Positions 12,938 to 18,777 of a stretch of DNA of 18,777 nt are shown in pieces (position 1 is the first letter of the stretch; each line of letters opens with the position of its first letter). The notes beneath the pieces are model-generated. The model was given only the letters and a program-made list of their open reading frames with translations. It was not told where the DNA came from and did not search any database. The translations under genes and the position numbers were made by a program. Source of the DNA: VMFP01 sp964630025 (lineage in GTDB: Bacteria; Patescibacteriota; Andersenbacteria; UBA10190; CAIZMI01); the NCBI GenBank assembly GCA_964630025.1, contig CAZVRG010000020.1, positions 1 through 18,777 of the forward strand, read 5' to 3'.

Positions 12938-13582
12938 ATGCCAAAACTTCCAGTTATATTTCTCGACGAGGAGCCCCTAGCTACTTACATGCGCGAGTAT
13001 GGGAATGGTTGGGATAGTAAGGATTACGAATTGGCAGTAGCAATCTGGCTAAAGCGAGCATTAGATAATCTGAAAAAGAAATCGCACTGTATAGCTTTTG
13101 AGTTGAAAGCGGAATTGTCCAAGTGCGTGCCATATTTCAACGCTCAGGACCCGTCCCACGTCAGGCAGGTACTACAAGAATGTAGAAGTGAAGGCGCCTA
13201 CGACGCTTTTATCGTCGAAGGTACTGCAGCCCAGCATCGAGAAACGGGCTGGGCTTTCCAATTTAAGCGGCTGATAGGCAAGAATGTGGTCAATCCTAAC
13301 TTCCTAGGCGGGCTCGTGGACTACATAAAGGGAATGACGCGGAAGTATGCGGACAGCGAGTCGGCATTTGTGGTAATTCCTGAGCCAGATCGGGAATTTG
13401 TCCTTCTGCCTAATGACCGTGAGAGGTTGCACGCTAAAATGAGCGAGACTCTGCCGACAAGTTTCCCTTTTAAGAAAGTGCTAATCATGGGCAAGACATC
13501 TGACGATAATGTTTCTTTTACAGAAATCTGGCCATCACTCTTCACTATGGAGACGGCTCGGGAGGATTCTCATGTACACTAG
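12938..13582 (+). CDS. Unrecognised protein; possible PD-(D/E)XK-type nuclease
   Basis: A 214-residue protein with no family I can name. AYDAFIVEG (88-95) followed by GWAFQFKRL (104-112) resembles the nuclease core of Mrr-like enzymes, where a strand with Asp is followed by a strand carrying Q-x-K (here Asp89, Gln108, Lys110). An N-terminal helix (YELAVAIWLKRAL, 30-42) could supply the helical Glu31. The rest contains alternating strands and helices; no membrane segment. The ATG at 12938 is used because upstream codons fall in the repeated 39-bp block. No Shine-Dalgarno sequence is present. The gene converges on the tandem-repeat gene. A non-nuclease role is equally possible. Confidence 0.5.
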   Translation: MPKLPVIFLDEEPLATYMREYGNGWDSKDYELAVAIWLKRALDNLKKKSHCIAFELKAELSKCVPYFNAQDPSHVRQVLQECRSEGAYDAFIVEGTAAQHRETGWAFQFKRLIGKNVVNPNFLGGLVDYIKGMTRKYADSESAFVVIPEPDREFVLLPNDRERLHAKMSETLPTSFPFKKVLIMGKTSDDNVSFTEIWPSLFTMETAREDSHVH

Positions 13583-13690
13583 CTGTGCGGGATAACTTGC
13601 ATATAGTGCACCGCCTGCCCAACAAGGAGCCTAGCCCTCCACACAGGTAGCCGAAACAGCCTGTCTGGCATCAGGGGCGGACTCAAAAGA

Positions 13691-13735
13691 AAAGAGCCCC
13701 GCAGCGGACTCACCGAAGTGAACCCAGTGCGGGGC
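13691..13735 (-). terminator. Terminator of the tandem-repeat gene; copy 2 of the repeated block
   Basis: GCCCCGCA (13696-13703) and TGCGGGGC (13728-13735) form an 8-bp stem, with TCAC/GTGA pairing around CGAA inside. On the minus strand it is followed by TCTTTTCTTTTG. The pairing is more complete than in copy 1. Confidence 0.85.
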
Positions 13736-13754
13736 GGAATGAACGTACTGTTTG

Positions 13755-14180
13755 CTACCCGACAATCGTGCAGATTCTGACGATCCGCACATCTCTCAGG
13801 TTGGGCGTGGCTGCCACGAAGCTGTACTCGTGGGAGCGGTCAGTCATGAGGTGAAGATTGCCGTTCCGCACAGCATCGAGGACAAGTTGGCGTGCTTCGT
13901 CCTCTCCGATGAAGTCTCCGCGCTCGCGGCTGTAGTACAGGTACACGACGGAAGCGGGCGTGGTGACCCGGGCACTGAACTGGGGGTTTTCGACGCTGAC
14001 CTTGATCTTCATGATCTCGGGCATATCGTCGCTTGGCGGAAAGCCGTACTCGATGAAGCGATCCGTCATGATGCCGAGATTCCCTTCTCCAACCGCCTGC
14101 TGCACAACGGCCTTCGCGTCCTCTTCGCTGATAAACTTCATCTGCCTGCGGTCGAAGTACAGGCTACAACGTGCTGCCAT
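13755..14180 (-). CDS. Unrecognised protein made of two tandem ~57-residue repeats
   Basis: A 141-residue protein with a clear internal duplication: residues 7-63 and 81-138 align, with about 20 identities over the first 41 positions. The most conserved part is GNLGIMTDRFIEYGF (33-47) versus GNLHLMTDRSHEYSF (107-121), preceded in both by F-I-x-E and a helix with A-x-x-V-x-x-A-V. Each repeat looks like strand-helix-strand, so the protein may form a pseudo-dimer. There are no cysteine clusters, membrane segments or catalytic signatures I recognise. GGGAG lies upstream of the ATG. It has its own promoter and terminator and is the payload of the second module. Confidence 0.72.
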   Translation of the reverse strand: MAARCSLYFDRRQMKFISEEDAKAVVQQAVGEGNLGIMTDRFIEYGFPPSDDMPEIMKIKVSVENPQFSARVTTPASVVYLYYSRERGDFIGEDEARQLVLDAVRNGNLHLMTDRSHEYSFVAATPNLRDVRIVRICTIVG

Positions 14181-14238
14181 GGGGTATCTCCCTTTCCGAA
14201 AAGGTACTGAGTTTTACAGGTTATCCAAAGAGATATGA

Positions 14239-14267
14239 AAGGTAGCAGAAGTTTTCACTCTCGTCAA
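14239..14267 (-). promoter_or_regulatory. Promoter of the tandem-repeat gene
   Basis: TTGACG (14262-14267), a 17-base spacer ending in TGC, and TACCTT (14239-14244): a moderate promoter with an extended -10. Its distance to the 39-bp block (49 bases) is exactly that of the methyltransferase promoter. Confidence 0.5.
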
Positions 14268-14315
14268 GGTTTGCTGGGGTGGAGTATTGGGACGGTGAAG
14301 CACTCCGTCACTGTT

Positions 14316-14359
14316 CTCCAATAGGTTCTAACGTCGTCCCAGATACCCCGCCAGACCAA
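14316..14359. repeat. 39-bp repeated block, copy B, with right copy of the 13-bp repeat
   Basis: Bases 14316-14354 match copy A at 38 of 39 positions. Bases 14347-14359 are the right copy of CCCGCCAGACCAA. The block ends shortly before the broken membrane-protein gene. Confidence 0.85.
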
Positions 14360-14380
14360 GGGTAGGTGTACACTGCGGGC

Positions 14381-14755
14381 ATGAAAGTACTAAAGATTGT
14401 CGGGTTCGGGATTCTAAATTTTATCGGCCGGTTCATTGTGGGAGGGATTCTCTTCATGGGGCTGAAGATGGACCCCGAAGGCTTCCTGTTCGGTGCGATA
14501 CTCACGATCACTGCGTTCGTGCTTGCCTATATTCTGTTGCGGTATATCATGCCTCCGTCCACACTCGCGGCAGCGGTGCAGATCGCAATTGTATGAGTGC
14601 TCATTGCGCTCGTTCTCGACGTGGTGACGGCAAAACCTATTGTGGGCGTTTCCGTACCGTATCTCTTCTCCGAACTGCAAACTTGGACGCGACTCCTCGC
14701 GATTATCGTCGCTGCGCTGCTTGTTCCGCGTTCGCAGACGCTTTTCAGCGCCTGA
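14381..14755 (+). pseudogene. Small multi-span membrane protein split by one in-frame TGA
   Basis: From ATG 14381 the frame codes 71 residues with hydrophobic helices at about 8-30 and 38-61, then meets TGA at 14594. In the same frame, coding-like sequence continues: VLIALVLDVVTAKPIVGVSV, then FSELQTWTRLLAIIVAALLV, ending in TGA at 14753. Read through, it would be a 124-codon protein with about four membrane segments. One base change (TGG to TGA) explains the break. Alternatively it is two short proteins, the second starting at GTG 14597 directly after the stop. A -10-like TACACT (14369-14374) predicts a start at the ATG. The family is not recognised. It ends 6 nt from the convergent lyase gene. 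Confidence 0.6.
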
Positions 14756-14761
14756 AGAATT

Positions 14762-16144
14762 TTACGACTCCTCTCCCGCTACGGCAGTCGTGGTGGAGAA
14801 AAATTCCGGTTCCGAGGTGATGCGATAGAAGCTTCGGCTTCCGAGCCATGTGGTGAGGTACGCTTGCGCGGCAAGATCGGCGACCCATTCTTCCCGCCCG
14901 GGGTAGGAATCTTCCGCGCGGGACGCGTACGTGCGGCCGTCTGTCGAGCGCTTCTGCATGTCCAGCACACGCTGCGTGTGCAGCGGCTCCCAGTATGCGC
15001 CGTTCTTTTTGGCGTTCCAGTCGAAGCCGAACACCTGCGCCTGAATATCCAGAAGGGCAAAATGCATGCGGCGCTGTGTGCCCCAGCGCGTTCCTTGCGG
15101 GTAGTGAATTATTCCTTCGTTGGTCTGGTAAATAGTCTTGCCGGCGAACGGCGTGTTCACGAGCGCGGTATACACCGCATCCGCGTTGAAGAAGGCCGCT
15201 TCGGGGATGGGGAGCCCCGCAAGCGTGTAGACCAGTGCCGCGTACATGTTGTCCGTGACGTTCGTGAAATAGTCGGGATGGACGCGGTTATGGTTCACCA
15301 TACTGCCGTCATCGTTGATGTTTGAGCCGTGCAACCATTCCGCGAGTGATCGTCCATGTATCTCGCGCGTGCTCTGCATGTCCTGCGGTCGTGCGAATGC
15401 GGAGAGCATGAGGTCAACCATGGTTTTTTGCCATGCGGAATGTCGTGGATGCTCGGGCATCATCGCGGTTGCGAGTTGCAGAATGCGGCCATTCCATGCG
15501 TTCTCTTCTGCTTTGGTGTCGCCGGTGAACAGGATGGTTCCGGATCGGTCTCGATAGTACGGCGGACGGTAGCCGATGAATCGGTTCGCTTCCTGCTCCA
15601 CCATGCGCTGCACATACTGGCGGTCGCGAGGTGCAAGATCATCCCACAGCAACCACCCAGCAGTTCCTGCCGATGAGGCCCACAAAGCGCTCTGCCAATG
15701 ATGCCCCCACCCCCTCGGCGTGTTCGCAACATGCCGGTATGCGAGGGAGCGAATCAGGCGCAGCGCGCGTTCCTTCGCAACCGCAGAGGACACACCCGTG
15801 TGCTCTGCATCGTACGCTCCGGTTTTCAATGCGACGGCAAGCGCAAATGCTTCATGTGCAGAGGGGCGAATCTGCTGTTCACCTGTTCCGCCAAATGACA
15901 CATACGGTCCTTTCTGGCGGTTGAATCCCTTGCGTTGCCACCAGGTGGTGAGCGCGTACCGATGTGCGTTTCCGAGAATCGCACGAACGCGGAGCGTGGT
16001 CGCGTCGGTCGGTGCTCCCCCGCGAAATGTCGGTGACGGGATGGGAACGACATCGTTTCCAGCGGCGTATGCATGCGTGGCGGGAATAGCCCCGAAAGAC
16101 ACGAGGAGCAGTACCCCCGCAGTGCGTCGAATCGTCGTTTGCAT
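14762..16144 (-). CDS. Secreted (alpha/alpha)-toroid protein, putative polysaccharide lyase
   Basis: A 460-residue protein with a Sec signal peptide (1-27, cleavage after HAYA). The mature part is rich in helices and Trp and has blocks typical of heparinase/alginate-lyase-like toroid proteins: GWGHHWQSALWASSAGTAGW (145-164), GDTKAEENAWN (208-218) and SNINDDGSMVNHNRVHPDY (274-292). Asn284-His285 with Tyr292 could be the Asn/His/Tyr set used for beta-elimination; this is inference. The divergent neighbour is a GH88 hydrolase, which acts on the unsaturated ends that lyases produce, and this strongly supports the call. The start at 16144 places the signal peptide at the N-terminus. No ribosome-binding site is seen. 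The polysaccharide is unknown. A non-catalytic toroid or a hydrolase is the alternative. Confidence 0.6.
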   Translation of the reverse strand: MQTTIRRTAGVLLLVSFGAIPATHAYAAGNDVVPIPSPTFRGGAPTDATTLRVRAILGNAHRYALTTWWQRKGFNRQKGPYVSFGGTGEQQIRPSAHEAFALAVALKTGAYDAEHTGVSSAVAKERALRLIRSLAYRHVANTPRGWGHHWQSALWASSAGTAGWLLWDDLAPRDRQYVQRMVEQEANRFIGYRPPYYRDRSGTILFTGDTKAEENAWNGRILQLATAMMPEHPRHSAWQKTMVDLMLSAFARPQDMQSTREIHGRSLAEWLHGSNINDDGSMVNHNRVHPDYFTNVTDNMYAALVYTLAGLPIPEAAFFNADAVYTALVNTPFAGKTIYQTNEGIIHYPQGTRWGTQRRMHFALLDIQAQVFGFDWNAKKNGAYWEPLHTQRVLDMQKRSTDGRTYASRAEDSYPGREEWVADLAAQAYLTTWLGSRSFYRITSEPEFFSTTTAVAGEES

Positions 16145-16232
16145 ATTGTGTCGGTGTGGGTAAGTGCCTCTGTACGATACGAGAAAACCGCGCAGACAGC
16201 CATCGCGTTCTTGAGCGATCATCGCGAACAGC

Positions 16233-16331
16233 ATACCCCGTTAGAAACTCTAGGCATGTACTATGTATGAACGCCAGTTGATATGAAACAAGAAATATCC
16301 TTCTATTTGCAAAGAGTTTCTAACGGGGCAT
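16233..16331. repeat. 99-bp MITE-like element with 16-bp perfect inverted repeats (second copy of family)
   Basis: CCCCGTTAGAAACTCT (16236-16251) and AGAGTTTCTAACGGGG (16313-16328) are perfect inverted repeats, with one mismatch before pairing resumes at the outer ends. The arm core CCCCGTTAGAAAC is shared with the element at 2993-3107; the interiors are unrelated. It occupies almost the whole gap between the divergent lyase and GH88 genes. Confidence 0.75.
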
Positions 16332-16344
16332 AGGCTGCAGCAAC

Positions 16345-17520
16345 ATGGCTCGGTTCTTCCTCACACTTGTCACGGTAGGCATATTCCCATTCTCAACGGC
16401 TCTGGCTGCTCCATCCTCCACGCTGCACACAGACATTCCAGGAATCTTTTTGTTCGCGAGAAGTCGGCTGCAGCAGGCGGCGCGCACGCTTCCGGTCACG
16501 GGGTATCCCATCACGACCGATACCGCGGGGAAATGGAAAACCACGAACGCCGGTGCGTGGACGAGCGGGTTTTTCTTGGGCAGTCTCTGGCTACTCTATG
16601 AACAGAGTGGCAGTCGGATATGGAGAACCTATGCGCAGCCCCGCCACACAGCTCTGAATATTGAAAAGAACAACAAAGGAACCCACGATCTAGGGTTCAT
16701 GTTTCTTCCAAGTTTTAGAAACGGCTACCGGCTCACCAAAAACGATCAGTACCGTCGCACCTTGCTCACCGCCGCGGAATCGCTGGCAACGCGCTATAGC
16801 CCGGAGGTCGGTGCGATCAAATCATGGGAAACGAAACCCAGTGAATTTCCGGTCATCATCGATAGCCTTATGAATATCGAGTTGCTGTTTTGGGGAGCTG
16901 CGCGCGGAGGAGATCCTCTCTGGCGCGATATCGCTCTCAAACACGCCCGAAAAATCCGACGGGAGCATGTGCGTCCCGACGGAAGCACGTATCACGTGGT
17001 GACGTATCATCCGGAAACGGGTGAAGTAGAGAAGAAGTCGACGGCGCAAGGAAAATCGAATGAATCGACCTGGTCGCGCGGCCAAGCGTGGGCACTCTAC
17101 GGGTTTACGATGGTCTATCGCGAAACGAACGACGCATCGTTTTTGCAGACGGCGCGCACCGTTGCCGATTATTTTCTCGCGCATCTTCCGAGCGACGGTA
17201 TCCCCTTGTGGGATTTCAACGCATCCTCGTCTGAACCGCGGGATAGCTCTGCGGCGGCAATCGCGGCGTCCGGACTGCTGGAGTTGAGTCGGCTCGAGAA
17301 AAGTCCTGCGAAGCGCGCACGCTACTTTGCCGGTGCAGAGCGCATCCTTCGTTCCCTGTCGTCACCCGCCTATCTTGCGAAAGGAACGGCGCATCACGCG
17401 CTCCTCCTCCACGGCACGTATCACAAACCAACCGGTGACTTCGATACCGGTACTGCGTGGGGGGACTACTATTTCCTCGAGGCGCTGCTCCGATATCAAC
17501 GTCATCCCCTCGCGCAATAA
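16345..17520 (+). CDS. Secreted unsaturated glucuronyl hydrolase (GH88)
   Basis: A 391-residue enzyme that removes the unsaturated uronic acid left at oligosaccharide ends by polysaccharide lyases. Residues 1-21 are a signal peptide (cleavage near TALA). Family blocks: GAWTSGFFLGSLWLLYE (70-86), HDLGFMF (114-120), IIDSLMNIELLFW (171-183), STWSRGQAWALYGF (241-254), WDFN (289-292), RDSSAAAIAASGLLEL (299-314) and WGDYYFLEALLR (372-383). Asp115 and Asp173 match the two catalytic Asp of Bacillus UGL. The length is typical. Many relatives are cytoplasmic, so secretion is notable, but it fits the secreted putative lyase encoded divergently. The start lies 13 nt after the inverted-repeat element; a weak promoter (TTGCAA near 16307) would use its right arm. 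Confidence 0.92.
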   Translation: MARFFLTLVTVGIFPFSTALAAPSSTLHTDIPGIFLFARSRLQQAARTLPVTGYPITTDTAGKWKTTNAGAWTSGFFLGSLWLLYEQSGSRIWRTYAQPRHTALNIEKNNKGTHDLGFMFLPSFRNGYRLTKNDQYRRTLLTAAESLATRYSPEVGAIKSWETKPSEFPVIIDSLMNIELLFWGAARGGDPLWRDIALKHARKIRREHVRPDGSTYHVVTYHPETGEVEKKSTAQGKSNESTWSRGQAWALYGFTMVYRETNDASFLQTARTVADYFLAHLPSDGIPLWDFNASSSEPRDSSAAAIAASGLLELSRLEKSPAKRARYFAGAERILRSLSSPAYLAKGTAHHALLLHGTYHKPTGDFDTGTAWGDYYFLEALLRYQRHPLAQ

Positions 17521-17522
17521 AA

Positions 17523-17547
17523 TCAGGTCGATGGAGTATCGACCTGA
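17523..17547 (-). terminator. Terminator of the membrane protein gene at 17556
   Basis: TCAGGTCGAT (17523-17532) and ATCGACCTGA (17538-17547) form a perfect 10-bp stem with a GGAGT loop. On the minus strand it is followed by TTTTATT. It begins 2 nt after the GH88 stop, so it also punctuates the plus-strand gene, but there it lacks a T-run. Confidence 0.85.
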
Positions 17548-17555
17548 CGCGTGTT

Positions 17556-18176
17556 CTACGGATGTTTTACAACAGTCACACGGCGACCGCCCTGAATGTT
17601 GAGTGCCTGCGGGTTGTCCGGCGGAGGAATTTTTCCTTTCCGCCAGAGGAAGGGAAAGCAGGGGCCAGGAGGATTCCCCGCGATACCGACACTGAATGTT
17701 CCGTCTTTGTCTGCGGTATAGACGAGAATTGGATACGAGCCGTACTCAAGAACAGTGAATCCCATGTTGCTCCCGAGGGCAGCACGATTATTTGCCACCG
17801 TCAGTGCGATTTCATCCTCAATAATGAGGATACCGCGCCATCCCTGCTGAATCGTGGAAAGCATTTCCTCCCGTCCCTCCTGCTTTCCTTCGCGGCGTCC
17901 TTGGCGCAGAAGAGATTCTTTTTCATTCCGTCGCTCTGCGAAGCGGCGCGTGTCGAGTGCGGGAGGAGATGCATGGACGGGTTCCACCGGCGGCGGAACG
18001 TTCTGCCGGCGCCGCTGGAGAAGCATGCCGCCTGTCACGCCGGTCAGAAGGGCAAGGAGTAGTGCGAGCAGTATTTTCCCCTGCTGCGATTGGGCGAGTC
18101 GCCGTGCCCAGTGCCGTCGGCGCTCTGTGCTGACATGCATGCTGGTGCTTGCCAGAGGATCATAGCCGTTGCTCAT
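17556..18176 (-). CDS. Single-span membrane protein of unknown function
   Basis: A 206-residue protein. A basic cytoplasmic N-terminus (ERRRHWARRLAQ) precedes one membrane helix (33-53, GKILLALLLALLTGVTGGML), then QRRR, a Pro-rich linker (59-73) and a highly charged helix (77-105, many Arg, Glu and Lys). A probable beta-rich outer domain follows (113-203) with ILIIEDEIALTV and PILVYTADKDGTFSVGIAG. No family is recognised. GGAG lies six to seven bases before the ATG at 18176. Longer starts would run into the 5S rRNA gene and its terminator and are not credible. Confidence 0.68.
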   Translation of the reverse strand: MSNGYDPLASTSMHVSTERRRHWARRLAQSQQGKILLALLLALLTGVTGGMLLQRRRQNVPPPVEPVHASPPALDTRRFAERRNEKESLLRQGRREGKQEGREEMLSTIQQGWRGILIIEDEIALTVANNRAALGSNMGFTVLEYGSYPILVYTADKDGTFSVGIAGNPPGPCFPFLWRKGKIPPPDNPQALNIQGGRRVTVVKHP

Positions 18177-18253
18177 CGTGTTCTCCAGATTGAGAAAAGG
18201 AACACCGCGCTTCCCGCTGCGTGTAGCATACGAGAAATCATTCCACATACAAA

Positions 18254-18277
18254 AGAGCCCACCGGTTGGTGAGCTCT
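18254..18277 (-). terminator. Terminator of the rRNA operon
   Basis: AGAGCCCACC (18254-18263) and GGTGAGCTCT (18268-18277) pair with a 4-base loop. In the minus-strand RNA the one mismatch becomes a U-G pair and the stem is followed by UUUUGU. T-rich DNA on both sides could make it bidirectional. Confidence 0.8.
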
Positions 18278-18298
18278 TTTTCTTTTGTTGAGTGCAGG

Positions 18299-18421
<123 letters not shown>

Positions 18422-18572
18422 GCTGCACTCAAACTCTTGAAGGGAAAATCCACTCGAGATGTTCCCTTCTTTATTGCCATACACTGCGAGCCAATGCGGA
18501 TTCCAGACTCCAGTTGCCGGAATGCAGACGTTTCCGTCCGGCATCCGGTTTCTGGTCTCTGGCATCCGAAGT
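18422..18572 (-). other. 23S-5S spacer
   Basis: About 150 bases between the two rRNA genes. No tRNA is present. GGCATCCG occurs twice (18539-18546 and 18561-18568). Otherwise I see nothing distinctive. Confidence 0.5.

Positions 18573-18777
<205 letters not shown>

Noticed and set aside
12897..14354. CRISPR array from the 39-bp repeats
   Set aside because: Only two copies, 1.4 kb apart with genes between; no spacer-like periodicity and no cas genes.
14594..14596. TGA recoded as an amino acid (as in Gracilibacteria/Absconditabacteria)
   Set aside because: TGA is the natural stop of cdaA, rbfA and the DHH gene, with ATGA overlaps, and of other full-length genes. Recoding is not supported for this genome.

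Overview
The window looks like chromosomal DNA from a small-genome, GC-rich candidate-phyla (Patescibacteria/CPR-type) bacterium. A Peribacteria-like lineage is my best guess, not proven. Reasons: a compact set of housekeeping genes (infB-rbfA-nrnA, cdaA, ymdB, HU, DUF4446), many small single-membrane-span proteins, start codons often placed right at a predicted transcription start, and intergenic palindromic elements of types common in CPR genomes. The genetic code is standard: TGA stops form ATGA overlaps with the next start at 5759-5762 and 7709-7712.

Layout. 1-2400 (minus strand): the N-terminal part of a DUF475/TerC-like membrane protein, an ASCH-domain protein, a secreted or membrane protein with an extraordinary tryptophan-rich tail, and a membrane-anchored protein. 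2424-3930: tRNA-Gly(UCC), an alkyltransferase-like (ATL) DNA-repair gene carrying an in-frame palindromic insertion, a 115-bp inverted-repeat element, a 57-residue membrane protein, an HNH-type protein and tRNA-Pro(UGG). 3943-11151 (minus strand): the housekeeping cluster, read from high to low coordinates: a Cys-rich zinc protein, DUF4446, IF-2, RbfA, NrnA-like DHH phosphodiesterase, diadenylate cyclase CdaA, YmdB-like phosphodiesterase, HU and a DEDD-type exonuclease. It links translation initiation and ribosome maturation to c-di-AMP synthesis and breakdown. Composite palindromes separate the transcription units.

11299-14760 is an accessory region that begins at tRNA-Ser(UGA). It holds an AT-richer HEAT-repeat gene, then two modules that share the same terminator (41/43 bases identical) and the same 39-bp upstream block (38/39 identical) but carry unrelated genes: a SAM methyltransferase and a protein made of two tandem repeats. 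A plus-strand gene, possibly a nuclease, lies between them. A 13-bp direct repeat brackets the whole two-module block. This cassette-like arrangement is the most unusual feature of the window. It is followed by a small membrane-protein gene broken by one in-frame TGA.

14762-17520 is a divergent pair of secreted carbohydrate-active proteins: a putative (alpha/alpha)-toroid polysaccharide lyase and a GH88 unsaturated glucuronyl hydrolase, which would act in sequence. An inverted-repeat element of the same family as the one at 2993-3107 lies between them. The window ends with a membrane protein and, on the minus strand, the 5S rRNA gene and the 3' end of the 23S rRNA gene.
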